A DNA stretch of 64,000 nucleotides. Origin: Luteibacter aegosomatissinici (lineage in GTDB: Bacteria; Pseudomonadota; Gammaproteobacteria; Xanthomonadales; Rhodanobacteraceae). Each line of letters begins with the position of its first letter. Within the stretch, counting starts at the first letter, position 1. The stretch lies in assembly GCF_023078495.1 (NCBI RefSeq), contig NZ_CP095742.1, positions 4,550,501-4,614,500 of the forward strand. The letters run 5' to 3'. Below, in pieces: positions 52,667 to 62,953 of this stretch. The notes below the pieces were generated by a model that did not search any database, had not been told where the DNA came from, and was given only the letters and a program-made list of their open reading frames with translations. The translations under genes and the position numbers were made by a program.

Positions 52667-55600
52667 TAGTTTACCTTTTTCAAGTAGCCGTTATCGATGA
52701 GCCATTGAACATTGACCTTGTCCGAAAAGTTTGGAAGCATCTGGACGCCGCCGCCACGCTCCCCGAACGCTGGCGCAATCTCCCCTTGGATCACCGGCAA
52801 CGGCTTCATAACCTCGTACTCATTGTACGGATTGATGCGGGTCGCGGGCGCCAACGACCTCTGCTCATATGGCGTCCCCACGGGCGAGAGGAATGAGCCT
52901 GCGGTGTCGCCGTAGCGGTCAAGCCTTGTCCCCACGGGAATTGTGTCGGCGACTGGCTTCTCTGCGAAGCCCAGATCCGCCGGCCAGTTCCAGGAACCGT
53001 CACCTTTTTGATACTGGGAATAGGACGAGTAACCGCCTGCCTCGGCATCAACGGCCCCAGGATTTGGCCCGGACTTTTGGGGCGTAGGTTGCGGCTTGGG
53101 GGCTTGGCCGGGGGTGAGCGCAGCGCGACCGGCTGCCGCTGCGGAAATTGCTTCTGTCAGCACTTGCGCATTTTTTGCGGCCGAGTCTGATAACCCCGCA
53201 TCTCTCCAGATCCCGTACTGCAATGTCTGGTATGACTGCCCTGTCCACCATGTGCTTATTCCGGCAGAGATGTTGTCACTCTGCTGCGCGATGTTCACCG
53301 TGCTCGCACCACAAGCGACGCCTCCAAATCTACACAACTTGGCTACAAGATAGGCGTTTACAAAACCGTTTGCTGCTTGGCCGAGCCCCTCGACTCTCTT
53401 TGTCCCGTAGATATCAGACCACGCGTCGGAGAATGCGTCTGCCGCCGAGTAGCCGAAAAGCCCCGTCGACTTCAAATCGGCAGCGATATCGGCCTTCTGA
53501 GCGTCCGACAGTCGCGCAAGTGCGCCATTATATTCTGAGAGGAGTTGCTCTCCGGCTTCCGTGTAGTGGATAGATCCATCCGTAAGGACTCCAGGCTCAA
53601 CAAGACCCCGTCCGTTGAGGCAAGACACTATTACGCACGCGACCGCCTGAACTTCGTCCTCCGAGTATCCTTTGCTCTTTGCAACCCCGACGATTGCCGA
53701 TTGTTCGTCGACATGCAGCGCGCGGTTATAAACTGATCCGTTCAAGGCTCCGGCGGCACCTGATCCCCCGCCAATCATGGCGCCGATGGCACTACTCGCC
53801 GAAGCCATCAGCTGCCGCCCCTCTGGCTCATTTGGATCCACTCCCTGGCTAATTAGCCAGTCGGCCATTACCTTGCTAGCAGCCTCACTTCCAGCGGATC
53901 CAAGCGCGCCGCCGATGGCATCTCCACCACCCAAGGCGGCACTCGCGGCGCCCACCATCCCGTGAAGAAGGATCTTGTTCTGGCCACCATCGGCCCATTT
54001 TGCTTGCTCTTCTTCAGTGGAGGCGTGCTGGTACATGTAGGCCGCTGCGTCACCGACGGCCGTCATCCCCACTTGGCCAGCTACGTTGCCAAGCTCCTGC
54101 GCCTCCCGAACGTTCTCTTCATCAAAGACCGGCTTAAGCGCCTGGCTATCAAGACTCCCGTCGCGCTTGAGGCCAGAAAAGTCCGCCGCACCATCGTGAG
54201 TAATGATCGTCCCGTTAGCAATACTGGATGCCGTATCGCTACTACTCTTGTCGCTCTGCGGAATCGACAACCCGGTGGGCGCGAGACCGCCCGCTCCACC
54301 ACCCACGCCAAAGCTGCTGGCGCTGTAATTGGCCTCGTTATGGATCGACTCCCAGGTCAAGGACCCCGTATCGAGGATGTTCTTGCCCGGGTCGGCCGAG
54401 CTTGCAATTACACCGCCGACAAGATGGGTATTGCCGCCAACGAGGATATCGAAGCCACCTTTCCCGGCACTGATGCCACTGACTTCGTTGACGCTGTCGT
54501 AGTGGCTGTCCACCTTACTTTGGCTGTAGCTGAAGGTCCCGCCGTAACCGAAGGTAAACGTACCTCCAACCTGTTGCTGCTTGCTGGCGTAGTCGTCGGT
54601 GTCCTGTTCGCTCTCGATGAGCAGATTGCCGCCCACATTTGCGAGCACCGAATCGCCCTTCAGCTGAGCGCCCTTGATAGTCGTGTCGTTACCCGAGATC
54701 AGGGTAAGGTTGTCGGTGGCATTCACCGCCGTCTCAACGTGCGTCGTCCCATTACCGACGGCCTTGCCCATACCGGCGGATGCCGATACATAGAATCCCG
54801 TCTGCGAGCCAATCGAGAAGCCGATCTCACCGCTTCCGTTGCGGTTCGTGCTCTTGCTCGAGTGGTCTTCGGCCTGGCTAAGGAGAATCAGGTTATTCGC
54901 GGCTGCTAACGCAACGTTCTTGCCGTCAATGGAACTGCCGATGACATTGAGATCGCCGCCAGTGGCTGCGATGGTGACATCACCGTTACTACGAATATTG
55001 CTTCCGTAGGCCCGCTCTTCGTGCGTCTTGGTCTCGCTACTCGCGCTACTAGCGCCAATGCCGATACGCAACGATATACCGGTTGACTGTCCGGCTGCCT
55101 GGGCACCGTCATAACCGCCTCCGGCGTCGGCATACGCGCTACCTGCACCGCCTAGGGCACCGATCGAGTCGATACCATCACCCGACATGCCCATGCCGCG
55201 ACCGGCACCGTCGGAGAACAGGTACTGTGCGGCCTGAGCTGCGTAGAGCGCCTTGAGGCGATCGTCCTTCACCTCGCCCGACCTGTGCGCTGCCCCGTAA
55301 GCACCCTGGATCGCGCTTACTGCCCCACCAGTCAACCCAATCGTAATCCCCACCGTCTGCTTCTTATACGTCTGCCGCGTATCCGTCGTGGCCACAGCCG
55401 CATCGATCGTCACGTCCTTGCCGACGATGGTCGTGCCGTCTTTGCTCAGCACGTCGCTGCCGGTGATGTGTACCGTGTTGCCCGCCGTTAGTGTGACCTT
55501 GCCATCCGTGCTTCCAACAACGCTGCCCGTAGGCGTGCTGTCATGCTCCTCGTAGCCGTTCTGCTCTTTCGAGCCACCGATCATCACACTGAAGCCGCCG

Positions 55601-58600
55601 CCGGACATCAGGCCCGATTTGCTCACCGTCTTGTCGTGGGTTTCGCTGTGGGTCGTCTCCGCCGTACCAATGGTCAGATTGTTGCCAGCGGCCATCACCA
55701 GGTCGTTCGTCGCGCCGATTTGAGCGCCTTGCGTCGTAATGTCGTGACCAGCGGCGACAGTGACGGAGTCACCACTGATCAGCGTACCGATCGCGAGGCT
55801 GTCTTCACTGGCGTCGAAGGTCTTCTTGGTCGTGCTAGATGTCGCTCCGGATTTGACGCTCTTGGCCTGTTGTTCCCATGTATGCAGCTCCTGGCCGGCA
55901 TCGAGGTTGACATCGTTCTTCGCAGCCAGCGCGACGCCGCCCCTGTCGCTGGTGATGGTGGCCGCCGTGGCATTAATGTCGCGGCCGGCACTGACGATCA
56001 CGCCCTGGGTCCCGTCGAGGACCGTGCCCGTCAATGCCTGGTCCATCGTGCGGGTCTGGACAGCCTTCTTGCCTTCCTTCGTGAAGCTTTCGCTACGCTG
56101 GGTGTCGGTAATCGCGTTGAGCACGACATCGCGCCCAGCGCTGATGGCAACCTGATCGCCCGTCGCAACCTTTGCCCCCTCACTCACCACATCCCGTCCA
56201 GCTGCGAGCACGGCGCTCCCACCGGCATCGATGGTCGTCACCGTGTGCACGGTGCTCTCACTGTTCTGCTTGCTACCCTGCACGGCCGTGGTCTGGGCGA
56301 TGGCATTAAGGCTCAGGTCGCGCCCCGCGACGAGTTGTGCATCGCCACCTGCCTTGACCGAGGTCGCCGTAAGCGACAGGTCGCGTCTGGCTGACAACGA
56401 AAGGTCGCCACCCGCGGTCACGGGGGCCTTCCCCAACGTCAGGTCGCGGCCGGCGCTTGCGGACAGGTTGCCGGTCGCGGTGATCGAACCGCCCGAGGCG
56501 AGACCGAGGCGCGCCGCGTCGACCGGCGTGATCGCGTCGCCAAGCTTCAGGCCACCCAGGTCAATGCGCCCGATATCGGCGCCACTGAGGATGTCGTTGC
56601 CCGCAACCAGGCTGACGTTGCCGCCCTTGATCGTCCCGGCGTTGAGGATGTCCTGCGCGGCGGTGACGCTAAGGCTGCCGCCAGCGCTGAGGTTGCCGCC
56701 GTTGAGCAGGGTACCGGCCTTCAGGCTCGCATTTTCGCTCGCGGCGATGGTGCCGGTGTTGGTCAGCGTGCCCGAGGCATCGAGGATGATGGACTTACCG
56801 GACAGGATCGCGCCGTTCTGCGCGACTTCCTGTGCATGGGCGGCGGACAGGTAGACCACCGGAACGAGAACCTTCTCGCCGTTGACCTCCTGGCTCACCA
56901 TCCAGACGATATCCTGGGTGAGGTTGGCCATCTGCTCGGCGGTGAGCGCGATGCCGACCGAGAGCTGGAACTTACCCGCCGTGTCGACGCCGGCATCCAT
57001 GAGCGCGCGGTACTGCGCCATGGCGTCGGTGTTGTCGGTGAGGTACCGGCGGCCAGTCAGTGAAGTGATCTGGTCGAGCACCAGGCGCTGTTCGTAAAAG
57101 CCATCACCGAGGCGCTTGATCGTATCTTCACCGTTGAAGCCCAGGCGGTCCATCAGGTAATCGCTACCGAGGAAGCCAGCCTGACTGGCAAAGCGCGGAT
57201 CAGTCTCGATCAGGTACGGGCTCGCGCTCCCGGGGTGCGTCGTATACAGGCCGCTGTTCGGCACGCGAATCTGCCCAGCCGGCGCATCGGGCGTACCTAC
57301 GCTTTGCGAACCGGGGCGCGGGCCAGCGTTGCGGACATCTCCTGTGATGGTACCCACGCCGCCAACCCCACTCGCCTCGGGCGTACCGCCCATGCCGCCG
57401 ACACCGCCGAGATCGACGGCGTTGCCGGCGCTACCCACATGACCCGCACCGTTTCCCGAGACGTTACTGCCACCCGCATTGGCACCAAGCTGCACTCCGC
57501 TGATCGGGTTGCCATCGGCGCCGACGGTGGTGTTCTCGATGGTCTGGCCGTGGAATTCCAGGGTGCCGCCCGCGGTCATCCGCGAGACCAGTCCCTGGCC
57601 AGGATCGATGTTGATCCATGTGGGACGCTGGCCGTCGCCGAGGGCGATAGTCGCGCTCGTGCTGCCAGTACCGTAGATCTTGAAGCCGTTCGGCTCCCAG
57701 CGGCGCGGGTCGTGGACGAGGGACTCCCAGCCGACGCCATAGGACGCGTCGGTTCGCACCGTGCCCGTGGGATTCCAGGCGATGTTGCGGATGACCTCGC
57801 CGGCAATAGTCGTATCGCCCTCACCGAGCGAGCCCTGACCTGCGCCATTGATAACGAGGTTGTTGCCGGCGGCGACGGTCGACTTATCATTGGTCACGGA
57901 CCCGGACAGGATGATGTCCGTGCCACCGACCACGCGACCTTCCGCACTGGCGCGCTTGAGCCGCTCATACGACAGCAGGGTGTCGGTGTACGTGCCCTGG
58001 AAGCTAACCGGGATGCCGTCGCCGCTCTGGAACCCGATGCAGCGGTTGTCTTCGTATCCTGCGCCCTGGCAATAAAGGCGGGCGCGCTGAATCTCTTCCG
58101 CGGAGACGATCTGTGAAGGATCAACGTTCGGCGGCTGGTGGTTCGGATCGGGATCGTTGTACGCGTAACGCACGATCGGGCCACCGACCTGGCGCACGGC
58201 ACCATCGGCTAGCGCCACGGTCTCAGTCTGGAATACACGGCGCTCGTTGGTAATCTGGTTCGCGGCCAGCGTCACGCGCTGGTCGGCCTCGATGTCACCG
58301 GAGCGATTGACGATGGCCTGGGTCCGACCGCCTGCGTCGTTCGCGGCGATGAAGATGTCACCAAGGGCGAACACCATCGCATCGCGATTCAGGAACGTAC
58401 CGCCCACCAGAAGGCGGACGTTCTGCGTAGCAGCGATCAGTGCCGACTGGTAGGCATTGTTGTCTGCCTGATCACCCAGATCCGCGCCATTGGTCAAGTT
58501 GTTGGCATGGACGGTGATGGTGTCGCCGATCAGCGAACCGGTGTTGTCGATGTCCGTCCCGTTGATGGCCAGCGTGTCGCCTTCGATGCGACCGCGGTTG

Positions 58601-61600
58601 CTGACCCTTCCGCGTGAGTTCAGCGTAGTGGCGGCACTGCTGATGCGTGCGCCGTTACCGTTTTCGATGTACGCGGCATCGATCGTCAGGTCGCCCACGC
58701 TCTCAAGCGCAGCGCCATCGCTGTTGTATAGCGAGCCTCCGAGATGCAGGCCAAAATTCCTGTTGGCCTTGAACTGGCCGCCGGCGCCGTTGACGAAGTC
58801 GCCCGGCAGGCTGACGTCGAGATCACGGCCGGCAATGACACGGCCGTTGCCCTGGATTCCCCCCATCAGGTTCAGCGCGACATCGCCATTGGACGATGTG
58901 TTACCGCCCGCGTTATTCAACCATGCCAGCGTGAGCGCCAGACGCGTACCCGCGCCAAACTGACCATTGATGTTGGTCAACGTGGCGCCACCGTTGCTCC
59001 AATCCAGCGTGCCGGCGGCATAGACGTTGCCGTTGCTGTTCTCAAAGCCGCCGACGCCGAGCGACAGGTCACCACCCGAGACCAGCCGGCCACCGGCATC
59101 GTTAAAGAACGACGCGTTGATCGCCACGTTGCCCTGGCCGCCAACGGTCCCGTTGGTGTTGTCGAGGGCGCCGCCCGAGGTAAAGCGAGCCTGGCCGGTA
59201 CCCGTGTTGGCCATGCGGCCACCGATGTTCGAGAGCGCCGCTCCCGAGACGGTCAGGGTCGCCGTGGCATCGCCGCTGCCGCTCTCGATGCGGCCACCGT
59301 TGTTGTTGAGGCTACCGCTAGCAATCACTGACGAGGCACCCATCGACTGGATGGCACCACTGTTGGTGAGATCGCCCGTCGTCGCGATGTCGGCCGTCGC
59401 GCCAGCGTAGAGCTGACCTGCATTGTTCAACGTACCAGCGTGCAGCCAGAGTCCACCATTGCCGCCAATGAACCCACCGACGCCGTTACCGAGCGTGTTG
59501 GCGACGGCCACGCGAATCAACTGGGCTGAGAGGCCTTTGATCTGGCCGCTGCCGTTGGCAAGCGAGCCCGCGGTAATGCTGGTAGCGCCACTGGACTGGA
59601 TCGCGCCCGCGTTGTTCGACAGCGCACCCATCGTCGTGATGGCGAGTGCACTGGCGACCAGTGTGCCGCTGTCGTTGCGGATGCTGGTGGCATCCAGCGT
59701 CGCATCACGCGCAACGCTGATCGTGCCACCGGTTGAGTCGAGCTCACCGCTCGTGTCGAGATCCAGTGCGCCGTTGCCGACGATGCGGCCGCTGCGGTTT
59801 GCCATGCCCGTACCGCCGCTGACCGTTAGCAAGCCGTCACCTGCGTGCTCGATCGCACCACCGTTATTGGTGATCGACGACGCCCGCAGCGTCAGGTTCT
59901 TCCCGTTGGCTGCGATGCGGCCATTCGTGTTGTCGACCTCACTCGTGAAAACCAGGGACTGGTCGGCCGTACCGGTCTGGACGAGACTACCGCCCGCGTT
60001 GTCGAGGGCAGCGCCTGTCAGGTCCAACGTGCCACCCTGCAGCGACCCACCGCGATTTCGGATCGCGCCCGTCGAGTGCAGCGCCAGCGTGCCGTCCGTC
60101 GCGATGCTGGCGTTGCCAGTATCGACGTCGCCCCGGATCGCATCCAGCGAAATGTCACCTGCCGTGCGCAGTCGTGCATCGGCCAGATCGAGTGATGCGG
60201 CCATCAATGCCAGGTGGCCGGCCGCCAGCGTGTTGCCGTGAACGGCAAGCGCACCCGCGACGGTCGCATCGAGCACACCTGTCGTACCGAGGCTCCCGTC
60301 GGCCTGCACGCCGGCTCCGAGGACGCCCGACGAGACGAGTGTGCCGGCGACGAGCGTGAGGTCACCCCGGGCGACCAACGTGCCGGTATTGGCAAGTTGC
60401 TGGGCTACCGTCCAGCTGGCCTTGTCACCGGTATAGATACTGCCCGTGTTGCCGACGCTTCCGGCGGCGACCGTGAGTCCGGCGCCCGCGCGCAGGCTAC
60501 CGCTGTTAGCTAACCCGGCGACATCGAGGTCGGCGTGGCCGTCCGCATAGATCGAGCCGGCGTTGTCAATCTTACCCAGCGTGGCAAGGTTGAAGTTACC
60601 GCTCGTGTAGATGTTTCCGGTCGACGCATTGTCCAGCGCAGCCAATTTTGTTGCCGAGATATTGGTACCAGCCTGGATAGTGCCTGCGTTGGTGAGCGTG
60701 CCGTCGTTGTCGATACGCACGGCGCCATCGGCAAGCGTAGTGGCCTCCCAGGCGTTGGAAATGTCACCGCCCCGCAAGGCCAGGTCCCGCTTTGCATAGA
60801 CGACGCCCTGCTGATCCAACGCGGCAGCGTCGAACGTGGCGTCGCGGCCAGCCTGGAAGTGGCCCGAGTTGGTTACGGTAGCGCCATCGATCGACAAGTC
60901 GCGGTCTGCGACGGTCGTGCCCGTGTTGGACAGCGTGTTGGTCGCCGTCACTGCGACGTCGCTCACCGCACTTACCGTGCCGCGCTGGGTGATATCACGT
61001 GCCGAAAGCGTCGCGTTACCAGTATCGGCGAGGAGCTTTCCACGGTTGTCGAGCATCGTATCGGCCTGCACGGCGACCGAGCCACCCGACTCGACGGTGC
61101 CTCCATTGCTGACTGATCCTCCGCGGATCGTCGCGATGGCCAGCGCATAGATATCGCCACTCGACGCATTGTCGAAGCGCCCAGCCGTGGCCACCAACGC
61201 CCCACCAATGGCATAAAGCTTCCCGGTGTTGGTCAGGGCGCCCGTAGTGTCGAGCGCGAGCTTTTGCGCCGCCTGCATCGCACCGGTATTGACGATGTCA
61301 CCGGCCACATCGACGACCAGGTTTCCATCGGCACGTACCAGATTGCTGGTGTTCAGTGAACCGGCGTGCACGGAGGCATTCGTGGTCGCGTAGACCTGCC
61401 CGTCATTGCGAACCGCGCCGTTGACGTCCAGCGTCAGAGCGCGCCCCGCGTAAAGCACGCCTTGCGCCCCCAGAACCAGGGAAGCGGCCGACACCGTGAG
61501 GTCGCCGCCGGACTGCAACTGGCCGTGGTTCGTAACGTCGCCTGCGCGGACGACGGCGTCGCCACCCGTGATGATGTTACCGCTATTGCTGAGCGAGCTC

Positions 61601-62940
61601 ACCGCGTTTATCGAAGCAGGCCCAGCAAGGCTGATGCGGCCACTGTTGTCGATGACGCTACCTTCGAGCCCCGCCACGCCGCTGGCGATGACGGTCCTGG
61701 TATTGCCGAGTCGATCCGTCGCCTGCAGCGCCAGTTCCGACCCGGATTCGATCGCGGCTGCGTTGTCGATACGCCCGGCGCGCACCGTTACACGCTTACC
61801 TGCGTATACGTCACCGGCACCGGCATTGGCGACCGAGGTAGCAGTGACGTCGAGCGCACCACCCACCGCATACAGCTTTCCGCTGTTGCTAAGCGCACCA
61901 CCGCTCGCGAGCGAGGCATCGGTCGTCCCATAGACCGTCCCGCTGTTGTCGATCGTTCCGGTGGTGGAAACGATGATGCGGGTACCTGCGGCCAACGTAC
62001 CGCTATTGGATAGCGCTGCGCCGGTAGCAACCAGCTGGCCGGTCGACGTCGTTCTGCCGGTCAGCTCGAGACGCCCGGCCTGGGTGATCGTGAAGTCACC
62101 ACCTTGCGTCGCGAGCTCACCCGCGTTGCGTACACCCACGCCGGCTTCCGTGCCGAGCAGTCGGATCTTGTTCGCATACATGCCACCGAGCGCGGCCACA
62201 TCGAGGCTCACGCCGTCAGCCCCACCTTCACCCGCGATGGCCTGTGCCGACAGATCGCCGTAATTGACCTGGTTGGCGCCGGTCACCACGTTGAGCTCGT
62301 TCGCCCAGACCCTCGCGTTCGCCGCCACGGTCCGGGCGATCAGGTCCAATCGGTCTGTGCCGGTTCCGTTGAGACCCGCGCCATTGATTGCCAGCGTGCC
62401 CCGCGTGACCCGGAACGCCGCCAGGCTACCGTCTCCACCAAACACAGGCGTACCCGTTACAAGCGTGCCACGCGAGGTATTGATGAAACCGCAGCCGTCG
62501 CAGCTTATGCCGTTGGGGTTGGCGATGATCACTTCCGCACGGCTGCCCGCCACTTCAGTGAAGCCACGCAGGCTCGACGCGTTCTGCGAGGTCACTTCGT
62601 TGACGATGATCCGCGCAGCGCCGTTAGCCAGGTTGGCGTTGCCTACCACATAACCAGCCTGCTGCGTCTGACTGACCGACGCGCTGTTGTTGAGGATCAG
62701 GCCCTTCGAATCGACGTTGAAGTGCTCGTACTGGTTATGAGAGACACCGGCCTGCGTGGGCGCCACGATGTTAACTACCGGCGTGCCGTTCGCCGCCGTA
62801 TCAACGGTTGGTCGGTGAGCCGGATTGCCGGCACCCGCGACCTGTGCTTGTGCCGCGATCGGCGTGCCCACGAGGGCGATGAAGGCAGCGAGCGCCAGCG
62901 AGGGCGCGGAACGGCGGGCGAGATCGAGATGCGTGGTCAT
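52666..62940 (-). CDS. cdiA: CdiA-like giant exoprotein with C-terminal TNT toxin domain
   Basis: 3424 residues, two-partner-secretion contact-dependent growth inhibition protein. Signal peptide about 1-33 (short type, no extended ESPR). TPS domain about 37-290 with NPNGI at 141-145 and CDGC at 147-150. Then a long filamentous-haemagglutinin stick of xNSGx-type repeats, including two 219-residue units (356-793). Second half carries haemagglutinin repeats (VTIAATGGDLNVIGSSI; LTLISGNDTTIKGAQLKGD) and a pretoxin helical region (about 3030-3150). The last 110 residues are a TNT domain: RLDRYGDTAGSFLSPVGTPY, YEVMKPLPVIQGEIAPAF, GGGVQ; R3342 and Q3400 match catalytic Arg/Gln of CpnT (from memory). 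TNT hydrolyses NAD+. No VENN motif seen. AAGGA precedes the start; cdiB lies 13 bp upstream. Confidence 0.93.
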   Translation of the reverse strand: MTTHLDLARRSAPSLALAAFIALVGTPIAAQAQVAGAGNPAHRPTVDTAANGTPVVNIVAPTQAGVSHNQYEHFNVDSKGLILNNSASVSQTQQAGYVVGNANLANGAARIIVNEVTSQNASSLRGFTEVAGSRAEVIIANPNGISCDGCGFINTSRGTLVTGTPVFGGDGSLAAFRVTRGTLAINGAGLNGTGTDRLDLIARTVAANARVWANELNVVTGANQVNYGDLSAQAIAGEGGADGVSLDVAALGGMYANKIRLLGTEAGVGVRNAGELATQGGDFTITQAGRLELTGRTTSTGQLVATGAALSNSGTLAAGTRIIVSTTGTIDNSGTVYGTTDASLASGGALSNSGKLYAVGGALDVTATSVANAGAGDVYAGKRVTVRAGRIDNAAAIESGSELALQATDRLGNTRTVIASGVAGLEGSVIDNSGRISLAGPASINAVSSLSNSGNIITGGDAVVRAGDVTNHGQLQSGGDLTVSAASLVLGAQGVLYAGRALTLDVNGAVRNDGQVYATTNASVHAGSLNTSNLVRADGNLVVDVAGDIVNTGAMQAAQKLALDTTGALTNTGKLYAIGGALVATAGRFDNASSGDIYALAIATIRGGSVSNGGTVESGGSVAVQADTMLDNRGKLLADTGNATLSARDITQRGTVSAVSDVAVTATNTLSNTGTTVADRDLSIDGATVTNSGHFQAGRDATFDAAALDQQGVVYAKRDLALRGGDISNAWEATTLADGAVRIDNDGTLTNAGTIQAGTNISATKLAALDNASTGNIYTSGNFNLATLGKIDNAGSIYADGHADLDVAGLANSGSLRAGAGLTVAAGSVGNTGSIYTGDKASWTVAQQLANTGTLVARGDLTLVAGTLVSSGVLGAGVQADGSLGTTGVLDATVAGALAVHGNTLAAGHLALMAASLDLADARLRTAGDISLDAIRGDVDTGNASIATDGTLALHSTGAIRNRGGSLQGGTLDLTGAALDNAGGSLVQTGTADQSLVFTSEVDNTNGRIAANGKNLTLRASSITNNGGAIEHAGDGLLTVSGGTGMANRSGRIVGNGALDLDTSGELDSTGGTISVARDATLDATSIRNDSGTLVASALAITTMGALSNNAGAIQSSGATSITAGSLANGSGQIKGLSAQLIRVAVANTLGNGVGGFIGGNGGLWLHAGTLNNAGQLYAGATADIATTGDLTNSGAIQSMGASSVIASGSLNNNGGRIESGSGDATATLTVSGAALSNIGGRMANTGTGQARFTSGGALDNTNGTVGGQGNVAINASFFNDAGGRLVSGGDLSLGVGGFENSNGNVYAAGTLDWSNGGATLTNINGQFGAGTRLALTLAWLNNAGGNTSSNGDVALNLMGGIQGNGRVIAGRDLDVSLPGDFVNGAGGQFKANRNFGLHLGGSLYNSDGAALESVGDLTIDAAYIENGNGARISSAATTLNSRGRVSNRGRIEGDTLAINGTDIDNTGSLIGDTITVHANNLTNGADLGDQADNNAYQSALIAATQNVRLLVGGTFLNRDAMVFALGDIFIAANDAGGRTQAIVNRSGDIEADQRVTLAANQITNERRVFQTETVALADGAVRQVGGPIVRYAYNDPDPNHQPPNVDPSQIVSAEEIQRARLYCQGAGYEDNRCIGFQSGDGIPVSFQGTYTDTLLSYERLKRASAEGRVVGGTDIILSGSVTNDKSTVAAGNNLVINGAGQGSLGEGDTTIAGEVIRNIAWNPTGTVRTDASYGVGWESLVHDPRRWEPNGFKIYGTGSTSATIALGDGQRPTWINIDPGQGLVSRMTAGGTLEFHGQTIENTTVGADGNPISGVQLGANAGGSNVSGNGAGHVGSAGNAVDLGGVGGMGGTPEASGVGGVGTITGDVRNAGPRPGSQSVGTPDAPAGQIRVPNSGLYTTHPGSASPYLIETDPRFASQAGFLGSDYLMDRLGFNGEDTIKRLGDGFYEQRLVLDQITSLTGRRYLTDNTDAMAQYRALMDAGVDTAGKFQLSVGIALTAEQMANLTQDIVWMVSQEVNGEKVLVPVVYLSAAHAQEVAQNGAILSGKSIILDASGTLTNTGTIAASENASLKAGTLLNGGNLSAGGSLSVTAAQDILNAGTIKGGNVSLVAGNDILSGADIGRIDLGGLKLGDAITPVDAARLGLASGGSITATGNLSASAGRDLTLGKAPVTAGGDLSLSARRDLSLTATSVKAGGDAQLVAGRDLSLNAIAQTTAVQGSKQNSESTVHTVTTIDAGGSAVLAAGRDVVSEGAKVATGDQVAISAGRDVVLNAITDTQRSESFTKEGKKAVQTRTMDQALTGTVLDGTQGVIVSAGRDINATAATITSDRGGVALAAKNDVNLDAGQELHTWEQQAKSVKSGATSSTTKKTFDASEDSLAIGTLISGDSVTVAAGHDITTQGAQIGATNDLVMAAGNNLTIGTAETTHSETHDKTVSKSGLMSGGGFSVMIGGSKEQNGYEEHDSTPTGSVVGSTDGKVTLTAGNTVHITGSDVLSKDGTTIVGKDVTIDAAVATTDTRQTYKKQTVGITIGLTGGAVSAIQGAYGAAHRSGEVKDDRLKALYAAQAAQYLFSDGAGRGMGMSGDGIDSIGALGGAGSAYADAGGGYDGAQAAGQSTGISLRIGIGASSASSETKTHEERAYGSNIRSNGDVTIAATGGDLNVIGSSIDGKNVALAAANNLILLSQAEDHSSKSTNRNGSGEIGFSIGSQTGFYVSASAGMGKAVGNGTTHVETAVNATDNLTLISGNDTTIKGAQLKGDSVLANVGGNLLIESEQDTDDYASKQQQVGGTFTFGYGGTFSYSQSKVDSHYDSVNEVSGISAGKGGFDILVGGNTHLVGGVIASSADPGKNILDTGSLTWESIHNEANYSASSFGVGGGAGGLAPTGLSIPQSDKSSSDTASSIANGTIITHDGAADFSGLKRDGSLDSQALKPVFDEENVREAQELGNVAGQVGMTAVGDAAAYMYQHASTEEEQAKWADGGQNKILLHGMVGAASAALGGGDAIGGALGSAGSEAASKVMADWLISQGVDPNEPEGRQLMASASSAIGAMIGGGSGAAGALNGSVYNRALHVDEQSAIVGVAKSKGYSEDEVQAVACVIVSCLNGRGLVEPGVLTDGSIHYTEAGEQLLSEYNGALARLSDAQKADIAADLKSTGLFGYSAADAFSDAWSDIYGTKRVEGLGQAANGFVNAYLVAKLCRFGGVACGASTVNIAQQSDNISAGISTWWTGQSYQTLQYGIWRDAGLSDSAAKNAQVLTEAISAAAAGRAALTPGQAPKPQPTPQKSGPNPGAVDAEAGGYSSYSQYQKGDGSWNWPADLGFAEKPVADTIPVGTRLDRYGDTAGSFLSPVGTPYEQRSLAPATRINPYNEYEVMKPLPVIQGEIAPAFGERGGGVQMLPNFSDKVNVQWLIDNGYLKKVN
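60562..61875 (-). repeat. Two 219-residue internal repeats in CdiA
   Basis: Residues 356-574 and 575-793 align in register (LYAVGGALDVTAT / LYAIGGALVATAG; GDVYAGKRVTVRAG / GDIYALAIATIRGG; AQGVLYAGRAL / QQGVVYAKRDL). Period about 657 bp. A higher-order repeat on top of the usual 20-residue FHA pattern. Confidence 0.6.
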
Positions 62941-62953
62941 CGTGCAGTCCTTG

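Noticed and set aside
52666..54000. VENN-type pretoxin motif in CdiA
   Set aside because: Looked for VENN and close variants before the toxin domain; only VDEQ-like sequence is seen, so the boundary motif is absent or different.
53962..60241. Several plus-strand ORFs of 150-315 residues inside cdiA
   Set aside because: Antisense to a continuous, well-motivated repeat protein; no ribosome sites or recognisable families.
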